Below, in pieces: positions 25,350 through 32,953 of a stretch of DNA of 47,508 nt. Positions within the stretch are counted from its first letter, which is position 1. Each line of letters opens with the position of its first letter. Position numbers and translations under genes: made by a program. Below the pieces are notes generated by a model that saw only the letters and a program-made list of their open reading frames with translations, did not search any database and was not told the origin of the DNA. Origin of the DNA: an uncultured Bacillota bacterium (lineage in GTDB: Bacteria; Bacillota_I; Bacilli_A; RF39; UBA660); assembly GCA_946407495.1 (NCBI GenBank), contig CAMJOB010000007.1, positions 1 to 47,508 on the forward strand, read 5' to 3'.

Positions 25350-25435
25350 GCATGTGTGGCGGAATGGTAGACGCGGAGGACTCAAAATCCTCAGTAGGTA
25401 ACTATGTATGGGTTCAAGTCCCTTCACATGCACCA
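25350..25435 (+). tRNA. tRNA-Leu(CAA)
   Basis: 86 bases including an encoded CCA. The 7-bp acceptor stem is GCATGTG/CACATGC. The anticodon stem GAGGA/TCCTC closes the loop CTCAAAA, giving anticodon CAA (codon UUG). The long variable arm is typical of class II tRNA-Leu. First of three tRNAs separated by 1-3 bases. Confidence 0.93.
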
Positions 25436-25438
25436 TAT

Positions 25439-25514
<76 letters not shown>

Positions 25515-25515
25515 T

Positions 25516-25589
25516 GCCGTAATAGTATAATGGTATTACGAGGCCATGGTAAGGCTTTAATCTAAGTTCAATTCTTAGTTACGGCACCA
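25516..25589 (+). tRNA. tRNA-Thr(GGU)
   Basis: 74 bases including encoded CCA. Perfect acceptor GCCGTAA/TTACGGC; anticodon stem AGGCC/GGCTT (one G-U) with loop ATGGTAA, so anticodon GGU (codons ACC/ACU); T-arm CTAAG/CTTAG. The D-arm (TAGTATAATGGTATTAC) is short and unlike the neighbouring Thr tRNA. Adenine at position 32 is unusual. Confidence 0.8.
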
Positions 25590-25599
25590 GATGGCATTT

Positions 25600-25623
25600 A
25601 AGAACAGGGATGTTCTTTTTTTT
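25600..25623 (+). terminator. Intrinsic terminator after tRNA cluster
   Basis: A 7-bp stem (AAGAACA/TGTTCTT) with GGGA loop and eight T's. Confidence 0.85.
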
Positions 25624-25631
25624 ATTTCTTG

Positions 25632-25640
25632 TGCTATAAT
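25632..25640 (+). promoter_or_regulatory. Extended -10 promoter
   Basis: TGCTATAAT, 22 nt before the start at 25663. Confidence 0.7.
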
Positions 25641-25662
25641 TATTTAAGAATAGGGAGGACTT

Positions 25663-26316
25663 ATGAAAGTAGTTGGCGAAATTACATTTGATGTATTTTA
25701 TTTGGTATTTGTTTCATTAATTGGATTATTTCTTTTAAAAAGAGCAAAGAGTGGTCCAGTTAAGATGATGGGGTATGCAACATTATTCTTAGTTGTAGGA
25801 GATGCTTTCCATTTAGTACCTAGAATACTTGATTATTTATTAACTGTTAATCTTACAGGGTTCTTAGGATTTGGTAAATTAGTTACTTCATTTACTATGA
25901 CTATATTTTATGTATTTTTATATTGGATATATTTTCCTTTATATCATGAAAAAGAAAACAGTACTGTTAGCATTACATTTTATTTCTTTATGATCGTACG
26001 TTTCTTTTTATTAGTACTTCCTACTAATCATTGGTTCTCAGGTGAAGGAACAGTATTAATGGGTATAATTAGAAATATACCTTTTGTGATTATGGGTGGA
26101 ATAGTAATCTATTATTACTTTAAACATCGTAAGAGAATAGATTCTTTAAGTGGATTACCAATACTTATGACATTATCATTTCTTTTCTATATACCAGTAG
26201 TAATACTAGCAACTGATTATCCAATAGTTGGCATGTTAATGATACCTAAAACTATTTGTTATATAATTCTTTGTAATAGTTTTTTAAAGTATTCAATGCA
26301 TTATGCGAATGTTTAG
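25663..26316 (+). CDS. Polytopic membrane protein (about 7 helices), unknown
   Basis: 217 residues with about seven membrane segments (starting FDVFYLVFVSLIGLFLL, then MGYATLFLVVGDAFHLV, and so on) covering nearly the whole protein. The conserved-looking GDAFHLVPR in helix 2 and HWF in the middle are the only polar residues inside predicted helices. No transporter or enzyme family recognised. AGGGAGGA lies 5 nt before the ATG. Flanked by terminators, so single-gene transcript. Confidence 0.8.
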   Translation: MKVVGEITFDVFYLVFVSLIGLFLLKRAKSGPVKMMGYATLFLVVGDAFHLVPRILDYLLTVNLTGFLGFGKLVTSFTMTIFYVFLYWIYFPLYHEKENSTVSITFYFFMIVRFFLLVLPTNHWFSGEGTVLMGIIRNIPFVIMGGIVIYYYFKHRKRIDSLSGLPILMTLSFLFYIPVVILATDYPIVGMLMIPKTICYIILCNSFLKYSMHYANV

Positions 26317-26342
26317 AAATAGAGAAATCTATTTCTTTTTTT
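26315..26342 (+). terminator. Intrinsic terminator
   Basis: A 9-bp stem (AGAAATAGA/TCTATTTCT) with GAAA loop and T's. Confidence 0.85.
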
Positions 26343-26345
26343 GTC

Positions 26346-26375
26346 TTGACACTTAATTGTTATTTTTGTTATTAT
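26346..26375 (+). promoter_or_regulatory. Promoter of guaB
   Basis: Consensus -35 TTGACA, 18-base spacer, TATTAT preceded by TGT. This is the most complete -35/-10 promoter of the window. No riboswitch fits in the short leader. Confidence 0.7.
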
Positions 26376-26405
26376 TGATAGCAAAATATAAAGGAGGATT
26401 TTGAT

Positions 26406-27908
26406 ATGACAAAAGTTTTAGATGATATTTCAAGAACATTTAATGAATACCTATTATTACCTAATCTTACGGATGAAAGATGTATACCAGGTAATGTGAG
26501 TTTGAAAACTCCACTTGTAAAATACAAAAAAGGAAAAGAATCAAAGTACTACGCGAACGTACCCATGGTCTCTGCGATTATGCAGTCTGTATCAGGAAGT
26601 GATATGGCGATTGCATTAGCAAGAGAAGGTGGGTGCGCTTTTATTTATGGATCACAAAGTATAGAAGATGAAGCTGAAATGGTTCGTACTGTTAAAAAAT
26701 ATAAAGCTGGTTTTATTGAGAGTGATTCTAATGTTAAGAGTGGAACTCCTATACGTGATGTAATTGCATTGATTGAAAAGACTGGACATTCTACTGTTAT
26801 GATTACAAAGGATGGTACTAGTAAAGGTAAATTTATTGGTATGGTTACTGATAAAGATTATCGTATATCTAGAATTAATATGGATGATCCAGTGGACTTA
26901 TATATGACACCTAAGAAGAAAGTAGTATGTGCTAAAACAGGAATTACTTTAAGTGATGCGAATGACATGATTTGGGATAATAAAATTAGTTGTTTACCTG
27001 TACTAGATGACGATGGTAACTTAGATAGTTTAGTTTTTAGAAAAGATTATGAAAGTGATAAAAATAATCCTAATTCTTTATTAGATGATAATAAGAGCTA
27101 CATTGTAGGTGCGGGTATTAATACTCGTGATTATGAGGAACGTATTCCAGCACTAGTTGATGCAGGAGTTGATCTTTTATGTATCGATTCTTCTGATGGT
27201 TATAGTGTTTGGCAAAAGAATACAATTGCTTTTGTACGTGAGAAGTACGGAGATTCTGTTAAGATTGGTGCTGGTAATGTAGTTGACCGTGAAGGATTTA
27301 ATTACTTAGCTGAAGCTGGTGCGGACTTTATTAAAGTTGGAGTTGGTGGAGGAAGTATTTGTATTACTCGTGAAACTAAAGGTATTGGTCGTGGACAAGC
27401 AAGTGCTTTAATGGATGTTGTTGCTGCACGTGATGAATATTTTGAAAAAAATGGGGTATATATACCTATATGTAGTGATGGTGGTATAGTTCACGATTAT
27501 CACATCATTTTAGCTTTAGCTATGGGTGCAGATTTTGTAATGATGGGACGCTATTTTGCTAGATTTGATGAAAGCCCAACTCGTATTGTTAAACGTAATG
27601 GAACATTCTATAAAGAATATTGGGGTGAAGGAAGTAATAGAGCAAGAAACTGGCAACGTTATGATCTTGGAGAAAATAAAAATAAATTAAGTTTTGAAGA
27701 GGGTGTAGACTCTTATATTCCATATGCAGGTAGTTTAAAAGATAACCTTTCTGTTACTGTTCATAAGATAAAATCTACTATGTGTAATTGTGGAAGTATT
27801 AGTATTCTTGAGTTTCATGAGAAGGCAAGACTTACTTTAGTTTCTAATGTTAGTATTAAAGAAGGTAGTGCTCATGATGTTATATTAAAGGAAATTGAAA
27901 ATAAGTAA
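26406..27908 (+). CDS. guaB: Inosine-5'-monophosphate dehydrogenase, Tritrichomonas-type
   Basis: 500 residues. Oxidises IMP to XMP with NAD, the committed step to GMP. The TIM barrel is interrupted at about 100-220 by two CBS domains. The catalytic Cys is C319 in [19 protein letters not shown], and the flap carries R418-Y419 in [11 protein letters not shown]. From memory, the length, the Cys319 and Arg418-Tyr419 numbers, the N-terminal TFNEYLLLP and long stretches near the C-terminus coincide with IMPDH of the parasite Tritrichomonas foetus, unlike usual GuaB enzymes that have GIGPGSICTTR. Bacterial promoter and AAGGAGG show it is native here. Probably monocistronic. Confidence 0.95.
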   Translation: MTKVLDDISRTFNEYLLLPNLTDERCIPGNVSLKTPLVKYKKGKESKYYANVPMVSAIMQSVSGSDMAIALAREGGCAFIYGSQSIEDEAEMVRTVKKYKAGFIESDSNVKSGTPIRDVIALIEKTGHSTVMITKDGTSKGKFIGMVTDKDYRISRINMDDPVDLYMTPKKKVVCAKTGITLSDANDMIWDNKISCLPVLDDDGNLDSLVFRKDYESDKNNPNSLLDDNKSYIVGAGINTRDYEERIPALVDAGVDLLCIDSSDGYSVWQKNTIAFVREKYGDSVKIGAGNVVDREGFNYLAEAGADFIKVGVGGGSICITRETKGIGRGQASALMDVVAARDEYFEKNGVYIPICSDGGIVHDYHIILALAMGADFVMMGRYFARFDESPTRIVKRNGTFYKEYWGEGSNRARNWQRYDLGENKNKLSFEEGVDSYIPYAGSLKDNLSVTVHKIKSTMCNCGSISILEFHEKARLTLVSNVSIKEGSAHDVILKEIENK

Positions 27909-27937
27909 AATAGTGTCTTTTTCTATCAAATCTTTTA

Positions 27938-27946
27938 TGCTATAAT
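27938..27946 (+). promoter_or_regulatory. Extended -10 promoter
   Basis: TGCTATAAT, 30 nt before the start at 27977; no hairpin terminator is seen between guaB and it. Confidence 0.65.
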
Positions 27947-27976
27947 GTATGTTATAAGGGTACGTGGTGATATTAG

Positions 27977-29224
27977 ATGATAGAGAAAATAAAGGGCGTC
28001 ATCAAATTCATTGGGTTCATCATACTCTCCATTATAGTTTTCATTAGCGTTTATACCTTTGTATTTACTCAGGTGATGAAGAACGATTATGTTAACTTGT
28101 TTGGATTTAGCTTCTTCTCTGTACGAAGCGGTAGTATGACTGGAACCATTGAAGTTAATGACATAATAATTGTTGATGTAAATAAAAATGTTCATGAAAA
28201 CGATATCATTACTTATTATGATGAGCATGATGATATCGTAACCCACCGTTATATTAAAACAGAAGGTGGAAAATTGATTACTCAAGGAGATGCCAATAAT
28301 ACTCAAGATGCTCCTATTGATAGAGATGATGTTATTGGTAAAGTAATCTTTGTATTCTCTCCTAATTTAGCCGTTAAATTATTCTCTGTTATCCTTATCA
28401 TTGCGATATTCCTAGTACTTATAAACTTTGATGAATTAATCAAAAAATATGTTTTAGATTCAGACGAAACCGATAATAAAAAACCAGATCCTAAGATACC
28501 AGAAGTATTACCACAAGATGTATTTAGTAGCCCTGAGGATCGTAAAAATTATAAATCTAGTGGTCTTACAGTCTCTATCCCTTTATATGAGATTGAAAGA
28601 ATGAAAAAGATGCATGAAGTAGAAACCAACTCTAACGCCCTTGTTGATTTCGAAGGTAATGTAATCGATGAACCAGATAATACTAACCGTAAAAACAAAG
28701 AGAAAGAATTAATTGATTTAATTGAAAGTCTTTTACGTGTTAAGAATGATAATCTACACACCACAAAAATTAATAAAGAATGGTTGGAAAAATTCCAATA
28801 CGTTTATAAATTAGTTAATATTATTTCTATTGGAGATACTAAGAGTTTGGAAGATGCTGTTAGACATCCATCTTTCAAAGAGATATATGATTATGATCTA
28901 GATAAGATTGGATTATATGAGAATCTTCGTAATCGTTTATATGAAATGCCTATCTACGTATTCCTTAAAATTTTATGTTATGCAGTTCTATATAACGATG
29001 CAGAATTCTTTGATGCAGTATTCAAGATTATGAAGTATAAAGTATTAATTGATAAAAATGGAATATTTAAAAATATTTCTAAAGAATCTAATTATGAGAA
29101 ACGTCAAGTTAAAGCCCTTATTTCATTTATGCAAAAGTTATCATTAAGTTATGATAATAATAAAGTATTTGAATTAGATAGAATTGAAAGACTAGTAAAA
29201 ATAAAAGGATATGTTAATGATTAA
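27977..29224 (+). CDS. SipW-type signal peptidase I with long C-terminal extension
   Basis: 415 residues, more than twice the 180-190 usual. The N-terminal 165 residues are a complete S26B (archaeal/ER, SipW-like) signal peptidase: first membrane helix (about 9-30), SVRSGSMTGTIEVND with nucleophile S53, DDIVTHRY with the catalytic H90 that replaces the Lys of ordinary signal peptidases, then TQGDANNTQD and DDVIGKV, and a second helix (about 136-156). Residues 165-415 form a charged, helical cytoplasmic extension with no recognised domain (EKELIDLIESLLRVKNDN, KKFQYVYKLV-like segments). In Bacilli SipW processes biofilm amyloid TasA. Ends in a perfect 10-bp hairpin terminator. Confidence 0.85.
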   Translation: MIEKIKGVIKFIGFIILSIIVFISVYTFVFTQVMKNDYVNLFGFSFFSVRSGSMTGTIEVNDIIIVDVNKNVHENDIITYYDEHDDIVTHRYIKTEGGKLITQGDANNTQDAPIDRDDVIGKVIFVFSPNLAVKLFSVILIIAIFLVLINFDELIKKYVLDSDETDNKKPDPKIPEVLPQDVFSSPEDRKNYKSSGLTVSIPLYEIERMKKMHEVETNSNALVDFEGNVIDEPDNTNRKNKEKELIDLIESLLRVKNDNLHTTKINKEWLEKFQYVYKLVNIISIGDTKSLEDAVRHPSFKEIYDYDLDKIGLYENLRNRLYEMPIYVFLKILCYAVLYNDAEFFDAVFKIMKYKVLIDKNGIFKNISKESNYEKRQVKALISFMQKLSLSYDNNKVFELDRIERLVKIKGYVND

Positions 29225-29235
29225 CATATCTTTTT
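29208..29235 (+). terminator. Intrinsic terminator overlapping the gene end
   Basis: A perfect 10-bp stem (GATATGTTAA/TTAACATATC) with TGA loop and five T's; the stop codon lies in its right arm. Confidence 0.8.
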
Positions 29236-29236
29236 A

Positions 29237-29245
29237 TGCTATATT
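29237..29245 (+). promoter_or_regulatory. Extended -10 promoter
   Basis: TGCTATATT starting one base after the preceding T-tract, 18 nt before the start at 29264. Confidence 0.55.
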
Positions 29246-29263
29246 AATAAATAGGTGATGCAA

Positions 29264-29572
29264 ATGAATGATTTAAAAGACCAATATAGATATCTAGTAG
29301 GTGGATATTATGGAATGTGTTTAATGGATGAGTATCCTTTGAAAGAATTTGTTTTACAAGATATTAAGAATTATATAGATTCATTTGTTGAATTAAATCC
29401 GATGGATGGTATTGATTTAAAGAAAGAAGAAGAGGATGTAAAAGATCATGTTACTGAGAGAGTAAAACTACAAGATTTATTACTTGTTCTTAATAAAATT
29501 AATGCTGATATGGAAATAGAATTTTTAGTTAAAGCAAAATTAAGAGAATTAGGTAGAAGAGATAATTTCTAG
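29264..29572 (+). CDS. Small soluble protein, unknown
   Basis: 102 residues. ATG 29264 is chosen, 5 nt after AGGTGA; in-frame GTG 29255 and ATG 29258 fall within that site. Charged, helical, no Cys beyond one, no membrane segment. MNDLKDQYRYLVGGYYGMC at the start and a Lys/Glu-rich middle. No family recognised. Lies between the signal peptidase and a lipoprotein, each with its own promoter-like element. Confidence 0.7.
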   Translation: MNDLKDQYRYLVGGYYGMCLMDEYPLKEFVLQDIKNYIDSFVELNPMDGIDLKKEEEDVKDHVTERVKLQDLLLVLNKINADMEIEFLVKAKLRELGRRDNF

Positions 29573-29592
29573 TTTAAAAAAGTTATTAAGTA

Positions 29593-29601
29593 TGGTATAT
29601 T
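29593..29601 (+). promoter_or_regulatory. Possible extended -10 promoter of the lipoprotein gene
   Basis: TGGTATATT, 20 nt before the start at 29622. Confidence 0.5.
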
Positions 29602-29621
29602 TTTATTATAAGGTGAGGCTT

Positions 29622-30449
29622 ATGAAAAGAATAAAATATATCATACTTTTTTTGATTGTTGTGGTTTTGGTTGGTTGTGATTATAAGTATGCAAGTTTTA
29701 CTAGAGAAATAAGACATAGTGGTTTTTCTTTGTCTAGTTACTCTTTTAAATGTCCTCCTGTATATAACAAAGAAGATGGTACAGGAGATAAACCAAGATT
29801 CTATATTGGTAATTATATTCTTACTGAAAGTGGAGTTTTATATGAAACAAATCTTGGTAAGCAATATTCTAATAATATGAATTGTAAGAAACCTAATTTC
29901 TCTGAAAAGATAGATGCAATATTTGATTTAAAGATTGTTAAAGCAGAAGATGGTCAATATTATTATTTAAATGGTAGTGAAGAAGTTCCTGCATATTCTG
30001 TAGTACCACAATCTGATGAAGATTATGAATTATATAATATATTGTTAAAAGAGAGTTCTGTAGTTAGAGTTGTTACTGTTAATAGTAAAGGTGGTATATA
30101 TTATGTTTTAAAGAATGATGGTAATATATATCAATATAATATTTATATGGAAAATAATGAATGGTTACTTGATACTACTGAGTTAGCTTATAGTTATAGT
30201 GAGTTTGGTTCAAAGATTATAGACTTTAATTATAATGGAAGTAATTCTACTACATATATTAAAACTGAGACTTCTTATTATAGAATGATGGTTACTAATC
30301 AAGAAAAATGTTCTAAGTATGCAGATGTTGCCTGTGACTATAAATTAAAACTTGATGAGGGATTAAAGGGTACATATGATAAGATACTTGCATATAATGG
30401 AAGTACTTTAATTACGACATATGGAAAAATATTTAATGTAGTAAATTAG
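29622..30449 (+). CDS. Lipoprotein, unknown
   Basis: 275 residues from ATG 29622 after AAGGTGAGG; the frame is open to 29592 without a ribosome binding site. Signal peptide with lipobox LVGC, so C19 should carry the lipid and anchor the protein to the outer face of the membrane. The mature part is rich in Tyr, Asn and Ser with several short beta-type strands (YIGNYILTESGVLYETN, VNSKGGIYYVLKNDGNIYQY) that recall beta-propeller or RCC1-like repeats, but this is weak. Three Cys in the C-terminal 50 residues. Terminator follows. Confidence 0.8.
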   Translation: MKRIKYIILFLIVVVLVGCDYKYASFTREIRHSGFSLSSYSFKCPPVYNKEDGTGDKPRFYIGNYILTESGVLYETNLGKQYSNNMNCKKPNFSEKIDAIFDLKIVKAEDGQYYYLNGSEEVPAYSVVPQSDEDYELYNILLKESSVVRVVTVNSKGGIYYVLKNDGNIYQYNIYMENNEWLLDTTELAYSYSEFGSKIIDFNYNGSNSTTYIKTETSYYRMMVTNQEKCSKYADVACDYKLKLDEGLKGTYDKILAYNGSTLITTYGKIFNVVN

Positions 30450-30475
30450 AATAAAGCGTGCTTTATTCTTTTTTT
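30448..30475 (+). terminator. Intrinsic terminator
   Basis: A 9-bp stem (AGAATAAAG/CTTTATTCT) with CGTG loop and T's. Confidence 0.85.
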
Positions 30476-30476
30476 G

Positions 30477-30485
30477 TGTTATAAT
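30477..30485 (+). promoter_or_regulatory. Extended -10 promoter
   Basis: TGTTATAAT, 22 nt before the start at 30508, one base after the preceding T-tract. Confidence 0.7.
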
Positions 30486-30507
30486 AGTGTGTCGAACGGG
30501 GGATATT

Positions 30508-31293
30508 ATGTTTATTGTAGGAAAGAAAAATGAACAAGTTGAAGAATCATTACGTAAATCTATAGGAGATAATAATATTGAACTTATTAATAATTATCTT
30601 GAATCTTATTATGCAGTTATGTATCAACAAGATGATGTGATTGCTTGTAGAAAGAATTTAAAAAATGCGAATATTAGATATCAAAATGAATGTTTTAGTA
30701 TTTGGGGTGGATTACATTTTCTAATTCGTTATCCTAAGTTTGCACAATTAGGTAGAGAAATTGATGCAGCTAGTGATAAGTTAATGGAATGTGAAAAAGA
30801 ATTTAGTGAAGCTGAAATTAAATTAGCTGCAGATCATGAGAAATGTTTAGATTCTAATATATTAGAGCGTATGGAAAATGCTAGATTTTTATATTCTTCT
30901 ATAGAAGATAGTCCTTTATCTGACTTAAAAGATTTAGTATTAAATAATGAGTTTGATGTTATTGAAAATCATTTAATTGATAGAGTAGATTATGAAGTTG
31001 ATAAGAAATATTGTGATAAGAAGAAAAAGGATTATAGACATAGATATGAGCCTTTAGCTAGTCAAATGTATAATGTTGCTTTACAATATCGTTTAGTTAA
31101 TAAAACTATAGAAAATAATTATGATCCTGAAATTGTATATGATGTAATTGATACTTGTTTCTATGCTTTAGAAAAAGGTACTAAAGTAGATGAAAGTCGT
31201 TATGAATACTTAAATGATGATATTTTAAATTATATTAAAGAAACTAATAAAAGTATTCATACTAATAATTCTTATAAAACAAAAAGAAGATAG
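30508..31293 (+). CDS. Soluble helical protein, unknown
   Basis: 261 residues from ATG 30508, after GGGGGAT; an in-frame GTG at 30487 lies right at the promoter. No signal or membrane helix. Coiled-coil-like heptads are visible in the first 140 residues (EVEESLRKSI-type, LKNANIRYQNECFS, ASDKLMECEKEFSEAEIKLA) and nine Cys residues are scattered. A Lys-rich tail (KKYCDKKKKDYRHRYE) sits in the middle third. No family recognised. Single-gene unit between two terminators. Confidence 0.75.
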   Translation: MFIVGKKNEQVEESLRKSIGDNNIELINNYLESYYAVMYQQDDVIACRKNLKNANIRYQNECFSIWGGLHFLIRYPKFAQLGREIDAASDKLMECEKEFSEAEIKLAADHEKCLDSNILERMENARFLYSSIEDSPLSDLKDLVLNNEFDVIENHLIDRVDYEVDKKYCDKKKKDYRHRYEPLASQMYNVALQYRLVNKTIENNYDPEIVYDVIDTCFYALEKGTKVDESRYEYLNDDILNYIKETNKSIHTNNSYKTKRR

Positions 31294-31309
31294 ACTATAT
31301 CTTCTTTTT
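31282..31309 (+). terminator. Intrinsic terminator
   Basis: An 11-bp stem (AAAAGAAGATA/TATCTTCTTTT) with GACTA loop; T-tract runs into the next -10. Confidence 0.8.
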
Positions 31310-31310
31310 A

Positions 31311-31319
31311 TGTTATAAT
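31311..31319 (+). promoter_or_regulatory. Extended -10 promoter
   Basis: TGTTATAAT, 23 nt before the start at 31343, directly after the terminator. Confidence 0.7.
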
Positions 31320-31342
31320 TTGTTTGATTTTGAGGTGATACT

Positions 31343-32215
31343 ATGTTACTTGCAGATAAATGGAAAGATTATGAATTAATAGATGCTTCACGTGGTATGA
31401 AGTATGAAAGATGGGGAGATATATTCTTATTAAGACCAGATCCACAAATTATTTGGGATAATGGTGATTTAATGGAAAAATATCGTAATAATCTTCATGC
31501 TGTATATCATCGTAGTAATAAAGGCGGAGGTTCTTGGGAAAACTTAAAAGTAACTCCTGCTTCTTGGACTATTAAATATAATGATTTAGTATTTCATATT
31601 AAACAAATGGGATTTAAACATACTGGTTTATTTCCTGAACAAGCAGTTAACTGGGAATTTATGATGAACAAAATTAAGAATAGTGGAAGAAAGATTCGAG
31701 TTCTTAATTTATTTGCTTACACTGGTGGAGCAACAGTTGCATGTCTTGCGGCTGGGGCACATGTTACTCATGTAGATTCTTCTCGTGGTATGGTGGATTG
31801 GTGTAAAGAAAACGTTAATGATTCTGGTTATGCTGGTGAGAATGTTCGTTATATTGTTGATGACGTAGTTAAATTTGTTCAAAGAGAAGCTCGTCGTGGA
31901 AATACATATGATGCAATTGTAATGGATCCACCTAGCTATGGTAGAGGAGCTAATGGAGAAGTTTGGGATATTGAAAAGAATCTTAATTACTTAATTCAAG
32001 AATGTATGAAGATTCTTAGTGATGAACCATTGTTTTTCTTAATAAATTCTTATACTACTGGTTTTTCTAGTCATGTTTTAGAAAATATTTTAAAATTAAC
32101 TGTTAATCAAAAGAAAGAGGGTAAAATTACTTGTGGAGAAGTAGGTTTACCAATTAAGAATGGAGATTTCGTATTACCTTGTGGTATATATGGAAGATGG
32201 GAAAGTAATGAGTAA
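31343..32215 (+). CDS. SAM-dependent methyltransferase, RlmI/RlmK-like
   Basis: 290 residues. Class I SAM methyltransferase: motif I VLNLFAYTGGATVACLAAGA (about residues 120-139), HVDSSRGMVDWCKEN, and motif IV DPPSYGRG (about 197). The Methyltrans_SAM family to which it belongs contains the 23S rRNA m5C enzymes RlmI/RlmK; here the PUA domain of RlmI is missing, so the substrate is uncertain but RNA is likely. The downstream pseudouridine synthase overlaps by 8 bases, which supports a joint rRNA-modification role. Confidence 0.85.
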   Translation: MLLADKWKDYELIDASRGMKYERWGDIFLLRPDPQIIWDNGDLMEKYRNNLHAVYHRSNKGGGSWENLKVTPASWTIKYNDLVFHIKQMGFKHTGLFPEQAVNWEFMMNKIKNSGRKIRVLNLFAYTGGATVACLAAGAHVTHVDSSRGMVDWCKENVNDSGYAGENVRYIVDDVVKFVQREARRGNTYDAIVMDPPSYGRGANGEVWDIEKNLNYLIQECMKILSDEPLFFLINSYTTGFSSHVLENILKLTVNQKKEGKITCGEVGLPIKNGDFVLPCGIYGRWESNE

Positions 32216-32864
32216 ATTAAATGTATTATATGAAGATAATCATATTATCGTTGTAGAAAAACCAATTAATGTTCTTAGTCAAGGAGATGCTACTGGAGAT
32301 AAAGATTTACTTACGATGGTTAAAGAATATGTAAAAGTTAAATATAATAAGCCTGGTAATGTATATATTGGACTTGTACATCGTTTAGATAGACCAGTAG
32401 GTGGAGTAATGGTATTTGCTCGTAGTAGTAAAGCTGCAGCTCGTCTTAATAAAGAGATTCAAGAACATAAAATGAAAAAGAAATATATGGCTGTTGTTCA
32501 TGGAAATATAATGGACAAAGGTACATTTAAAGATAAGTTAGAAAAACAAGAAAATGGTAATACTATTCTTTCTTGGGATGGTAAAGATGCAGAACTTAGT
32601 TTTGAAAAACTTGCATATGATGAAAAGTCTAATACTAGTTTAGTTTCTATTGATTTAAAGACAGGTAGACATCATCAAATACGTGTACAATTTGCATCTC
32701 GTGGCTATTCTTTATGTGGTGATCAACGCTATGGAAGAGTTGATCATACACAACTTGCATTATTTGCATATCAGCTTCAGTTTACACATCCAACTACTAA
32801 AGAATTGATGACTTTTGAGGTAAAACCACCTTGTGAAGGACATTGGAAAAATTTTTCAGTGTAA
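32208..32864 (+). CDS. RluA-family pseudouridine synthase
   Basis: 218 residues from ATG 32208, which overlaps the methyltransferase stop (ATGAGTAA); the frame is open back to 32160 within that gene. Catalytic motif GLVHRLDRPVGGVMVFA with the Asp that attacks uridine, and the C-terminal KTGRHHQIRVQFASRG. No S4 domain, so a short RluA/RluD relative that modifies rRNA or tRNA. No clear ribosome binding site, so translation is probably coupled. Followed by a strong terminator. Confidence 0.9.
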   Translation: MSKLNVLYEDNHIIVVEKPINVLSQGDATGDKDLLTMVKEYVKVKYNKPGNVYIGLVHRLDRPVGGVMVFARSSKAAARLNKEIQEHKMKKKYMAVVHGNIMDKGTFKDKLEKQENGNTILSWDGKDAELSFEKLAYDEKSNTSLVSIDLKTGRHHQIRVQFASRGYSLCGDQRYGRVDHTQLALFAYQLQFTHPTTKELMTFEVKPPCEGHWKNFSV

Positions 32865-32880
32865 AATTTGTAAGATTATG

Positions 32881-32909
32881 AAAAATGTTTGCATTTCAAA
32901 CATTTTTTT
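32881..32909 (+). terminator. Intrinsic terminator
   Basis: An 11-bp stem (AAAAATGTTTG/CAAACATTTTT) with five-base loop and T's. Confidence 0.85.
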
Positions 32910-32953
32910 GTTATTATTAATGTAGATTAAAAGTAAAGAATAGAGGGATTTTT

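Noticed and set aside
26343-26405. Purine riboswitch before guaB
   Set aside because: The leader after the promoter is only about 25 bases, too short for an aptamer.
26406-27908. Contaminating protist sequence for the Tritrichomonas-like IMPDH
   Set aside because: It has a bacterial promoter, AAGGAGG site and base composition like its neighbours, and lies within a continuous bacterial gene order.
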